Of a DNA stretch of 9,422 nucleotides, positions 1-7,699 are shown one piece after another. The DNA lies in contig JAOPYU010000257.1 of NCBI GenBank assembly GCA_025964455.1, positions 1 to 9,422 on the forward strand. Reading direction: 5' to 3'. The translations under genes were made by a program, and so were the position numbers. The notes below the pieces were generated by a model. It saw only the letters and a program-made list of their open reading frames with translations, ran no database searches and was not told the origin of the DNA. Origin of the DNA: Thermoleophilia bacterium (lineage in GTDB: Bacteria; Actinomycetota; Thermoleophilia; Gaiellales; SKUG01). Positions within the stretch are counted from its first letter, which is position 1; each line of letters starts with the position of its first letter.

Positions 1-1074
<1,074 letters not shown>

Positions 1075-1083
1075 GGGTCAGAC

Positions 1084-2766
1084 ATGGGTGACAGCGCCTT
1101 CTCACTTCCCACGCTCATGATCATCGTTCCTGCCGCCGGCGGGCTCATCGCGATGTCCATGCTCACGCGCCGCGCCGCGGCGATCACCTCGCTGCTGACG
1201 TTCCTCGTGCAGGTCGCCCTGCTCGTGCTCGGTGGCATCCAGCTCGACCGCTTCGCCGAGCGGGCCGGCGGCGGTGTCGTGCCGAGCTGCGCCGATTCGG
1301 CAGCGCGAGATGGCGCCAACGTCGTGCTCGCGCAGTGCACCGACTGGTTCCCACAGTGGGGCATCCAGTACCACGTCGCCCTTGGCTGGGGCGCGCTCGG
1401 GCTCATCGCACTGACCACGCTCGTCACGGCAGCCTCCTCGGCGTTCGCGTGGTGGGCCGACCGGCCGCGACCCGCGCCCATGCAGGGCCTGCTGTGGCTC
1501 GCCGCCGCCAGCCTGACCGGGCTCTTCCTGGCGCGCGACCTCGTCCTGTTCTACGTGTTCTTCGAGCTCATGCTCGTGCCGATGCTGCTGCTCGTCGGCG
1601 TGTGGGGCGGACCCGAGCGCATCCGCGCGACGATGACGATGTTCATCTACACGCTGCTCGGCTCCCTGCCGATGCTGGTCGGCGTGATCGGCGTGGGCAT
1701 CGCCTCCAACAAGGCGCTCGCCAAGGCCGGCGCGGACTTCAGCGACGCGACCACGTTCTCGCTGCCCGACCTGGCGCGGATGGCAGCGGACGGCTCGCTC
1801 CACCTGTCGAGCTGGGTGCTCGTGTCGTTCCTGGTGGCCTTCGCGATCAAGGCGCCGCTCCTGCCGCTCCACGGGTGGCTGCCGCTCGCCTACCGCCAGG
1901 CGCCGGCCGAGGTCACCGCGATGCTGTCCGGCCTCGTCTCCAAGGCCGCGTTCTTCGGCTTCCTCATCGTGGTGCTGCCGCTGTTCCCCGACCAGCTCGC
2001 CGGCGGCTGGGGCACGGCGCTGACGTGGGTCGCGCTCGTGAGCCTGCTCTACGGATCCTTCGCGGCGTTCCGACAGCCCGACCCGCGTGGCGTGGTCGCC
2101 TACTCGTCGCTGGCGCAGATGGGCCTGATCGTGCTCGGCCTCGGTGCGGTGACAGGTGACGGCGCCCAGCAGGGCCTGGCCGGTGCCTACCTGCAATCGA
2201 TCAACCACGGGCTCGTGAGCGCCGCGGTCTTCCTGGTCGTCGGCATCGTCGAGCTGCGGTCGGGCGAGCGCACGTTCGCTCGCCTCGGCGGTCTCGCGAC
2301 GGGTCGTGCACGGTTCACCTCGGTGGCGCTGGTCCTCGCACTCATCACCCTCGCAGTGCCGGGTGCCACGACCTTCGCGGGAGAGATCCTGATCCTGAGC
2401 GGCGTGTTCCGCGGCGACGTGAGCGGTCCGCTCGTCGCCGCGATCGGCAGCGTCGCCGTCGTGCTCGCGGCGATGTACGCACTGCGATTCGTCGCGGGCG
2501 TCGCCTTCAGCGACGAGCCGGAGACGGCCGTCGATTCGAGCGAGGCGAACGTGCGCTTCGGCGGCGATCTCGGATTCCGAGAGCTGCTCATCGTCGGGCC
2601 CGCGATCGTCGCGCTGCTCGTGCTGAGCGTCTGGCCGAACCTCGTGCGCCGCGCGATGAACGAGCCGCCGGTGCAGGTGCATGCCGTGGGCGATCCGCTC
2701 GTGAAGGCGGCAGGCGACAAGTCGGGGTCGCACGATGCGGCATCCGACTCGGAGGACCATTCGTGA
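1084..2766 (+). CDS. nuoM: NADH-quinone oxidoreductase subunit M (NuoM), divergent
   Basis: This is the middle antiporter-like proton-pumping subunit of complex I, 560 residues and polytopic. The ATG at 1084 is preceded by AGGGG (1073-1077) at a 6-nt spacing. Key charged residues are present: E161 in FFELMLVPM, K256 in FAIKAPLLPLHGWLP, K287 in LVSKAAFFGF, H375 in INHGLVSAAVFL and E434 in TFAGEILIL. Several usual NuoM motifs differ. The DG(L/I)S motif at the start of TM3 is replaced by GWGA (residues 101-104), PDAH after HGWLP reads PLAY (267-270), and YSS-SH-MG reads YSSLAQMG (340-347). The only two cysteines of the protein (C69, C85) lie in the TM2-TM3 loop, which family topology places outside the cytoplasm. 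The C-terminal tail (about 530-560) is polar and of low complexity. The stop overlaps the nuoN start by 4 nt. Position between nuoL and nuoN and the conserved charges make the assignment safe despite the divergence. Confidence 0.95.
   Translation: MGDSAFSLPTLMIIVPAAGGLIAMSMLTRRAAAITSLLTFLVQVALLVLGGIQLDRFAERAGGGVVPSCADSAARDGANVVLAQCTDWFPQWGIQYHVALGWGALGLIALTTLVTAASSAFAWWADRPRPAPMQGLLWLAAASLTGLFLARDLVLFYVFFELMLVPMLLLVGVWGGPERIRATMTMFIYTLLGSLPMLVGVIGVGIASNKALAKAGADFSDATTFSLPDLARMAADGSLHLSSWVLVSFLVAFAIKAPLLPLHGWLPLAYRQAPAEVTAMLSGLVSKAAFFGFLIVVLPLFPDQLAGGWGTALTWVALVSLLYGSFAAFRQPDPRGVVAYSSLAQMGLIVLGLGAVTGDGAQQGLAGAYLQSINHGLVSAAVFLVVGIVELRSGERTFARLGGLATGRARFTSVALVLALITLAVPGATTFAGEILILSGVFRGDVSGPLVAAIGSVAVVLAAMYALRFVAGVAFSDEPETAVDSSEANVRFGGDLGFRELLIVGPAIVALLVLSVWPNLVRRAMNEPPVQVHAVGDPLVKAAGDKSGSHDAASDSEDHS
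2751..2755 (+). promoter_or_regulatory. Shine-Dalgarno site of nuoN
   Basis: GGAGG lies inside the last codons of nuoM, 7 nt before the GTG at 2763. It supports the GTG as the true nuoN start. With the GTGA stop/start overlap it also suggests translational coupling of nuoM and nuoN. Confidence 0.8.
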
Positions 2767-4385
2767 TCGACAAGCCTGAACTCAACTGGATCGCGCTCGC
2801 GCCCGAGCTCATCACCGGGGGCGGCGCGATGCTCGTGCTGCTCGTCGGGATGGGTCGCAGCTCGTTGAGCCGCCTGCTCACGACCTGGCTGTCACTGGCC
2901 GCGCTCGCAGCCGCGATCACCGTCACGCTCGTCCAGTTCTCCAGCTCGCGCTACGGCGAGTTCGCGGGGCAGCTCGTCTCGGACGAGCTCGCGAACGTCG
3001 GCCGACTGATCGCCGCCGGCTGTGGTGCGATTGCCGTGGCGATGGCCGTGCGCGGGCGCCCCGATGACGGCCGCCACGGCGAGTACCACGCGCTGCTGCT
3101 GAGCGCGGTGTGCGGCATGGGGCTGATGGCGGCTTCGGCCAGCTTCGTGACGCTGTTCGTCGGCCTCGAGCTCTTCTCGATCGCCCTGTACGTGATGTGC
3201 GCCCTCGATGCCGAGCGCACCGCCTCGCTCGAGAGCGGGCTCAAGTACCTGATCGTCGGCGGCATGTCGAGCGCAGTGCTGCTCTACGGGGTCGCGCTCA
3301 CCTACGGCGCCACCGGCTCGCTCACCTTCACGCAGGTCGGCGGCTTCGACGGCAACCGCGGCATGCTGCTGTTCGGCGGTGCGGCGATGGTGCTCGGCGG
3401 CTTCGCCTTCAAGGTGAGCGCCGCGCCCATGCACTGGTGGACGCCCGACGTGTACGAGGGCGCCAGCACCCCGGTGACCGCCTTCATGTCGACCGCCACC
3501 AAGGCCGTCGCCTTCCTCGCCCTCGCCCGCGTGCTGACCACGGCCTACCCCCTCGAGGCCGACCGCTGGATGCCTGCGGTCGCCGGCCTCGCCGTCGCGA
3601 GCATCGTCGTTGGCAACCTCGGCGCGCTCGTGCAGCCGCACCTCAAGCGGATGCTCGCGTACTCCTCCATTGCCCAGGCCGGCTACCTGCTGTGCGGCAT
3701 CGTGGGCTGGGAGTCGACCGGCGTGCCCGCCCTCGTCTACGCCCTCGTGGTGTACGCGGCGATGACGCTCGGTGCGTTCGCCTATGTGCTCGTGGTGGAG
3801 CGTGAACTCGGCCGCGACGCGACGTTCGCCGACCTCGCGGGTCGCGGCTGGATCTCCGAGGAGCAGTCGCTGCTGCGGGCGCTGCCCGCGCTCGGCTTCA
3901 CGATCTGCGCGCTCTCGCTCGCCGGCATCCCCCCGACTGCTGGCTTCTTCTCCAAGTTCGGGCTCTTCGACGCGACGTACGAGGCGGGCTACGGCTGGCT
4001 CGCGGTGGTCGGCGCCCTGGGCTCGGTCATCAGCCTCGGCTTCTACCTTCGACCTGCCGTCGAGCTCTACATGCGACCCGCCGACGCGGAACGCGTGGCG
4101 GCGGAGACCGCCTCGCTCCCGGCGCCGTCCCAGGCCGACAACTTCGAGCCCGTGAAGGTCGGCACGAAGATGCCGGTCGTCGCGCTCATCGGTGTCGGCC
4201 TCGCCGTCCTCGTGATGTTGCTCGCCTACATGCCGCAGCGCGTCTTCGACGCGGGCTGCGATGCGCGGGGTGAGCTTGTCGGCGGTGCGTGCACGCAGGT
4301 CGAGGCGGCCGACGCGAAGGGTGACGCGCCGATCGACGACAGTGCGCCGGCGACCGCCGCCGCGGCCGACACGACCGCAGGCTGA
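2763..4385 (+). CDS. nuoN: NADH-quinone oxidoreductase subunit N (NuoN)
   Basis: This is the antiporter-like proton-pumping subunit of complex I closest to the quinone-site side of the membrane arm; 540 residues, 14 expected membrane helices. It starts with GTG in a 4-nt overlap with the nuoM stop. All core channel residues of the family are visible: E136 in FVGLELFSIALYVM, K161 in SGLKYLIVGGMSSA, K217 in GFAFKVSAAPMHWWTPDVYEG, K247 in FMSTATKAVAF, K295 in LKRMLAYSS and K398 in PTAGFFSKFGLF. So, unlike NuoM, this subunit looks canonical. The last helix (about 472-492) is followed by an unusual tail of about 45 residues with a cysteine pair (C499, C510) and a stretch rich in Ala, Asp and Thr; family topology puts this tail outside the cytoplasm. 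It is the last gene of the visible nuo operon, followed by 70 nt to the next gene. Confidence 0.96.
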   Translation: MIDKPELNWIALAPELITGGGAMLVLLVGMGRSSLSRLLTTWLSLAALAAAITVTLVQFSSSRYGEFAGQLVSDELANVGRLIAAGCGAIAVAMAVRGRPDDGRHGEYHALLLSAVCGMGLMAASASFVTLFVGLELFSIALYVMCALDAERTASLESGLKYLIVGGMSSAVLLYGVALTYGATGSLTFTQVGGFDGNRGMLLFGGAAMVLGGFAFKVSAAPMHWWTPDVYEGASTPVTAFMSTATKAVAFLALARVLTTAYPLEADRWMPAVAGLAVASIVVGNLGALVQPHLKRMLAYSSIAQAGYLLCGIVGWESTGVPALVYALVVYAAMTLGAFAYVLVVERELGRDATFADLAGRGWISEEQSLLRALPALGFTICALSLAGIPPTAGFFSKFGLFDATYEAGYGWLAVVGALGSVISLGFYLRPAVELYMRPADAERVAAETASLPAPSQADNFEPVKVGTKMPVVALIGVGLAVLVMLLAYMPQRVFDAGCDARGELVGGACTQVEAADAKGDAPIDDSAPATAAAADTTAG

Positions 4386-4399
4386 CTCGGCTCGAATCG

Positions 4400-4418
4400 G
4401 CGGCCAACCGCTGGCCGC
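4400..4418 (+). terminator. possible weak terminator after nuoN
   Basis: A perfect 7-bp inverted repeat (GCGGCCA / TGGCCGC) with a 5-nt loop lies 15 nt after the nuoN stop. Only TT follows it, so there is no proper U tract. It may only attenuate read-through into the phosphodiesterase gene 37 nt further on, or may have no function. Confidence 0.35.
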
Positions 4419-4455
4419 TTCGCAACCTCCTCCCTGCACCCGGCGATGAGCAGGC

Positions 4456-5256
4456 ATGGCATCGCTGGCAGGAGCAACGGGTCTGACGCGCGTGGTCGCA
4501 CATCGCGGCCTGCACGACGATGCCGGTGGCGACCACCAGAACTCGCTCCGCGCATTCGCCGCTGCGATTGACGCGGGCGCCGACGTGATCGAGACCGACG
4601 TGCGCCGCACGCGCGACGGCGTGCTCGTGCTGCACCACGACGCCGAGCTCCCCGATGGTCGCGCGATCGCGCAGCTGGACTACGACGCGCTCCCGGCGCT
4701 CCCCGACGGTCAGCGGATCCCACGGCTCGAGGAGCTCGCCGATCTCGCGCGGACCCGTGGCGCCCGTCTCGCGGTGGAGCTCAAGGAACCGGGCTACGAA
4801 CGCGACGTCGCCGTGCAGCTCGGTTCGCGGATGCCGATGGCGCAGGTCGAACTCATCAGCTTCAGTCGCGACAGCGTCCGCGCCGTCGAGACGTTCGATC
4901 CCTCGATCCGGACCGGCCTGCTCGAGCCGCACCTGCCGGTGTGGATGCGCAACTCGTTCCTGTACGGGCTCTCGCTGCGCGTGATGGACACCTTCAACTG
5001 GCATCCGTCGCTGCGCGCCGCTGCGAAGGTCGGCGCCGACTACGTGAGCGTCGAGCAGCGGATGGCGACGCCGAAGTTCCTCGCCGCCGCCCACGCCGCC
5101 CACGTGCCCGTGGACGTGTGGACCGTCGATGCCGACTCCGACATGCAGCGCCTGCTCGCCACCGGACTGGTCCAGGGACTCGTCACCGACCGGCCCCAGC
5201 GCGCCCTCGAGCTACGCGGTCACGCCGCGGCCGGCCCGGCGCTGCTCGCCGCCTGA
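4456..5256 (+). CDS. glycerophosphodiester phosphodiesterase (GDPD family)
   Basis: The predicted 266-residue enzyme hydrolyses glycerophosphodiesters (from phospholipid turnover) to glycerol-3-phosphate and an alcohol. No signal peptide or membrane segment is seen, so a cytoplasmic UgpQ-like role is likely. The TIM-barrel signatures appear in order: HRG (16-18), QNS (28-30, normally ENT/ENS), the metal-binding E46-T-D48 in VIETDV, TRDGVLVLHHD with H61-D62, E108 in AVELK, then VWTVD (221-225) and the C-terminal VTDRP (243-247). The catalytic His pair (H16, H61) and the acidic metal ligands are intact. The ATG at 4456 has no good Shine-Dalgarno site; it is chosen because it gives a normal 15-residue lead before HRG, and the in-frame GTG at 4492 would leave almost nothing before it. 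The gene may be read with nuoN (70-nt gap) and converges on the coiled-coil gene at 5421. The general function is clear; the substrate is not. Confidence 0.9.
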   Translation: MASLAGATGLTRVVAHRGLHDDAGGDHQNSLRAFAAAIDAGADVIETDVRRTRDGVLVLHHDAELPDGRAIAQLDYDALPALPDGQRIPRLEELADLARTRGARLAVELKEPGYERDVAVQLGSRMPMAQVELISFSRDSVRAVETFDPSIRTGLLEPHLPVWMRNSFLYGLSLRVMDTFNWHPSLRAAAKVGADYVSVEQRMATPKFLAAAHAAHVPVDVWTVDADSDMQRLLATGLVQGLVTDRPQRALELRGHAAAGPALLAA

Positions 5257-5279
5257 CGTGCAGGACGTTTCCTCGCCGA

Positions 5280-5317
5280 TTCCCGATTCGTCCGCCCGGA
5301 CAGGGACGATTCGGGAA
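5280..5317. repeat. imperfect inverted repeat downstream of the GDPD gene
   Basis: Arms 5280-5293 and 5304-5317 match at 13 of 14 positions (one T-T mismatch) around a 10-nt loop. A second inverted repeat, CAGGGAC (5301-5307) with GTCCCTG (5330-5336), shares bases with the right arm, so the two foldings exclude each other. It may act as a first terminator or RNA-stabilising hairpin for the GDPD transcript. It lies in the 164-nt gap between convergent genes, where no reading frame is convincing. Confidence 0.55.
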
Positions 5318-5357
5318 TTCGTCGATGAAGTCCCTGCATGAAGCGCCGCGCGAATTG

Positions 5358-5395
5358 ACGAGGGGCCCGGTCGCGATCCCGACCGGGCCCCTCGT
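5358..5395. terminator. strong bidirectional terminator between convergent genes
   Basis: A perfect 16-bp inverted repeat (ACGAGGGGCCCGGTCG, 5358-5373, and its complement, 5380-5395) encloses a 6-nt loop. It sits between the GDPD stop (5256, +) and the stop of the coiled-coil gene (5421, -), so it can serve both transcripts. No U tract follows on either strand, which is common for actinobacterial terminators. Confidence 0.85.
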
Positions 5396-5420
5396 GACGT
5401 TCCGTGGTGCGCGCCGACCC

Positions 5421-6383
5421 TCAGCGGGTCGTGCGGCGCGCACGCATGTAGTAGACCGGGTGCTTGAAGGCGGCCTTGAAGGCTGCCTCGGGCTCCGGGA
5501 GGCGCTCGAGCTCACGCTCGTACTGCGCGCCACGAACGCGGTTCATCCGCTCGGCGGACCGCTCGTCGCCCTCGTACTCGGCAGCGAGGAACGCGTTGGC
5601 GGCGGTGATCTCACCCATGCCGCTCACGAACCCGAGCTCGCCGATCAGGCTTCCTGCCTCGGTTCGCAGGCGCACGGCCTCACGTCGCTGGCGGGTCGAG
5701 AGTGCACGCAGCCGTGCAAGCTCACGCATGGAGGCACCATCGGGCTCGCGCTCGTAGGCCTCGGTCGCCACCTGGTACTCGCTCGACGACTCGTTGTCGT
5801 CGATGCGCGCGAGCTGTGCGGTGACCTGCGCGGATGCCAGCTCGAAGATCTTGCGCTCGGCGCGGAACTGCGCGAGCTCGGAGATCACCTGACCGGTGCG
5901 GACGCCGTTGTCGACGAGGTTCGCGAGGTGCTCCTCGCGCTCGACGAGCACGGGCAGCACGTCACCGAAGTAGCGCATCGATCCGTGCAGCCAGGCACGC
6001 TCGGCAGCGAACGAGCCGAGCAGCTCACGGCGCATGATCGCCAGCGCCACGAGGTCCTTGCGACGGGCCTCCTGCGCCTCTGCGAGTCGCTCCGAGGCCT
6101 GCATGAGCTTGCTCTCGGCCCACCGCAGCTCCTCGTGGAGCGCGACGAGGTCGTCCGCCGGCATCGAGCTGGCAGGCAGCTCCACCGCGGCAGCCGGCAC
6201 CTCGGCCGGAGCGTCGCTGATGAGTGCGCCCTCGGCGCCTGCACCCGCGATGATGGACTGGATGTCGACATCCGATACCTCGGCGCTCAGCAGCATCCCG
6301 TCGACGTCGCCGCGCGTAGCGGCCGCCGAGTTGAGTGCCTTCGCCGTAGCATGGAAATGACGTGCCCTGGATCGAGTGGCCAC
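5421..6383 (-). CDS. hypothetical coiled-coil-rich protein, unrecognised
   Basis: I do not recognise this 320-residue protein. It has no signal peptide, membrane segment or cysteine. After a basic N-terminus (R4, R6, R8) and a short acidic part (26-42), residues 46-76 form an Ala/Pro/Glu-rich linker. From about residue 77 nearly all of it looks helical and charged, with heptad-like stretches at 79-122 (LHEELRWAESKLMQASERLA), 145-195 and 219-250. The C-terminal end has aromatic and basic residues (FKAAFKHPVYYMRARR, 302-317). Codon use resembles neighbouring genes. The GTG at 6383 was chosen because AGGGGGA lies 6 nt upstream and because codons further upstream lose the high third-position G/C. 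An ATG at 6428 (15 codons longer) or 6296 (29 codons shorter) is possible. It has its own promoter-like sequence and a terminator, so it is probably a single-gene unit. A cytoskeletal, scaffolding or envelope-associated role would be a guess. Confidence 0.8.
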   Translation of the reverse strand: MATRSRARHFHATAKALNSAAATRGDVDGMLLSAEVSDVDIQSIIAGAGAEGALISDAPAEVPAAAVELPASSMPADDLVALHEELRWAESKLMQASERLAEAQEARRKDLVALAIMRRELLGSFAAERAWLHGSMRYFGDVLPVLVEREEHLANLVDNGVRTGQVISELAQFRAERKIFELASAQVTAQLARIDDNESSSEYQVATEAYEREPDGASMRELARLRALSTRQRREAVRLRTEAGSLIGELGFVSGMGEITAANAFLAAEYEGDERSAERMNRVRGAQYERELERLPEPEAAFKAAFKHPVYYMRARRTTR

Positions 6384-6389
6384 GACGTA

Positions 6390-6396
6390 TCCCCCT
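6390..6396 (-). promoter_or_regulatory. Shine-Dalgarno site of the coiled-coil gene
   Basis: On the minus strand AGGGGGA lies 6 nt before the GTG at 6383. It is the reason for preferring this start over the longer open frame, which continues to 6533. Confidence 0.65.
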
Positions 6397-6448
6397 GTGT
6401 TTCCTCCGGGCCCACATGCCTCCTGCATGCGGACCACTCCCACGTCCG

Positions 6449-6477
6449 AAGGTACGACGGGTTCGCCGATACGACAA
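6449..6477 (-). promoter_or_regulatory. sigma70-type promoter candidate of the coiled-coil gene
   Basis: On the minus strand TTGTCG (6472-6477) and TACCTT (6449-6454) are separated by exactly 17 nt, resembling -35 and -10 boxes. Transcription would start near 6442, giving a leader of about 60 nt before the GTG. It lies in the 195-nt gap after the siroheme decarboxylase gene, which suggests independent transcription. Confidence 0.5.
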
Positions 6478-6578
6478 GGGGGATCGCTCACGCGGTGCGG
6501 CCAGCGCACGGCCGCTGCCGCGCAAGCCCGCATGGCCGCGTCATCGCGAGCCGGCCGCGAGGTGGCCGCAACGCGGGC

Positions 6579-7646
6579 TCAGGCAGGCGAGAGCAGGCTC
6601 TCGTGCACGGCTTCCCATGCGTACATCTCGGGGGTGAAGTACGAGACGCGGGTCTTCTTGTACTCCTTGGTGGAGTACAGCACGATGTAGTCGTCGAGGC
6701 CGGTCTCGGAGCTGATCGCCTTGAGCACGTCCTCGCACTCGTCCTTGGTGCGACCGTGGGTCATCGAGAACAGGTTGTACGGCCAGTTCGGATACGTCGG
6801 GCGCTCGTAGCAGTGCGAGACGCCGCGGAAGCTGGCCATCAGCTGGCCGACCTCCTCCATGCGCTCGGGCGGGCAGACCCACACGCCCATGCCGTTGAAG
6901 GTGAAGCCCGCCTTGCGATGCGCGAGCACCGCGGCGTAGCGGCGCATCTGGCCGGTGCGGATGAACTGCAGGCCGCGGTCGATCAGCTCCTGCTCGTCGA
7001 AGCCGAACGCCTCGGCGAGCTCCAGGAACGGCCTGGCACTGGCGGGCAGGTCGATCTGCAGCGCCCTGATCGCGTCCTTGTCGCGCTCGGTGAGCGCTTC
7101 GGGGGCGGGGGAGGGCAGCTCGGGCTCGCGCTTCGCCTTCTTCGCGTTCGGCGCGCGGTCGCCCTTCACGTCGAGGTCGACGCCGATCTTGAAGAACCGA
7201 GTCGACGGCATGTGGCGCAGCACCTCGACGCCGGCCATCTCGCCGAGCAGGTCCATCGTGCGCTCGAGCCCGATCTTGGAGTCCGGCGGCACGGCCAACG
7301 TGAACCAGACGTTCATCTCGTGGTCGCGCAGGTAGTTGTGCGTCACGCCCGGATGGGCGCTGAAGACCGCGGCCGCACGGTCGATCGCGTCCTGGTCGCC
7401 GTTGACCTTGGCCGCGGCGAGCATCGAGCGGTACCCGAGCCGGCGGGTATCGAAGATCGCGCTGACCTGGCGGATCTTGCCGTCCGCGCGCAGGGCCGCG
7501 ATGCGCTCGATGACCGCATCCTCGTCGACACCGAGCCGTTCCGCGAAGGCCGCATAGGGGCGCGCGACGAGCGGGAACTCGTTCTGGATCAGGTCCAGCA
7601 GGTCGGCGTCGATCGGATGGGCAGCGGCAGCGACGGAAGCATCCAT
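6579..7646 (-). CDS. ahbAB: fused two-domain siroheme decarboxylase (AhbA-AhbB / NirD-NirL type)
   Basis: Predicted to remove the two acetate carboxyls of siroheme, giving 12,18-didecarboxysiroheme, a precursor of heme in the siroheme-dependent pathway or of heme d1 in denitrifiers. The 355 residues hold two Lrp/AsnC-like units. Unit 1 (about 12-158) has a helix-turn-helix-like fold (LIQNEFPLVARPYAAFAERL), then LGYRSMLAAAKV and VTHNYLRDHEMNVWFTL (101-117). Unit 2 (about 186-345) has RPFLELAEAFGF, GQMRRYAAVLAHRKAGF, GVWVCPP, VSHCYERPTYPNWPYNLFSM (276-295) and LYSTKEYKKTRVSYF (323-337). A charged Lys/Pro/Glu linker (about 160-186) joins them. The paired THNY/SHCY and WPYN motifs distinguish this from true Lrp/AsnC regulators, although software often labels it so. 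Separate A and B subunits are usual in Desulfovibrio; fused NirDL is known in denitrifiers. Start ATG 7644-7646, probably leaderless. It is divergent from a cytochrome c gene 53 nt away. Which end product it serves cannot be read here. Confidence 0.9.
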   Translation of the reverse strand: MDASVAAAAHPIDADLLDLIQNEFPLVARPYAAFAERLGVDEDAVIERIAALRADGKIRQVSAIFDTRRLGYRSMLAAAKVNGDQDAIDRAAAVFSAHPGVTHNYLRDHEMNVWFTLAVPPDSKIGLERTMDLLGEMAGVEVLRHMPSTRFFKIGVDLDVKGDRAPNAKKAKREPELPSPAPEALTERDKDAIRALQIDLPASARPFLELAEAFGFDEQELIDRGLQFIRTGQMRRYAAVLAHRKAGFTFNGMGVWVCPPERMEEVGQLMASFRGVSHCYERPTYPNWPYNLFSMTHGRTKDECEDVLKAISSETGLDDYIVLYSTKEYKKTRVSYFTPEMYAWEAVHESLLSPA

Positions 7647-7653
7647 GTCGGCG

Positions 7654-7659
7654 ACTCTA
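7654..7659 (-). promoter_or_regulatory. -10 box of a probable leaderless promoter (siroheme decarboxylase)
   Basis: On the minus strand TAGAGT fits the actinobacterial TANNNT -10 element and ends 7 nt before the ATG, so transcription would start at or beside the start codon. No Shine-Dalgarno sequence is present and no good -35 box is seen at the expected spacing (7677-7682). The small palindromes CGGATCCG (7663-7670) and CCGGAACCGG (7668-7677) lie just upstream. Confidence 0.55.
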
Positions 7660-7699
7660 CGTCGGATCCGGAACCGGCGCTGCAGGGTATGCGAGCAGG

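Noticed and set aside
2892..4610. A 572-codon minus-strand frame, and a similar one at 1102-2760
   Set aside because: They are antisense to nuoN and nuoM, whose motifs are certain. The translations are Arg/His/Glu-rich low-complexity mirrors of membrane-protein codons.
6384..6533. N-terminal extension of the coiled-coil protein by 50 codons
   Set aside because: The codons lose the high third-position G/C, the -35/-10 pair lies inside this stretch, and a good ribosome-binding site sits before the GTG at 6383.
6588..6603. CGAGAGC-AG-GCTCTCG near-palindrome as a terminator
   Set aside because: It lies within the last codons of the siroheme decarboxylase gene and leaves only a tiny loop with no U tract. 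A 7-bp repeat further on (6525-6531 with 6573-6579) has a 41-nt loop and is also weak.
6579..7646. Annotation as an Lrp/AsnC transcriptional regulator
   Set aside because: The duplicated architecture and the THNY, SHCY and WPYN motifs are those of siroheme decarboxylases, which share the fold but not the regulatory role.
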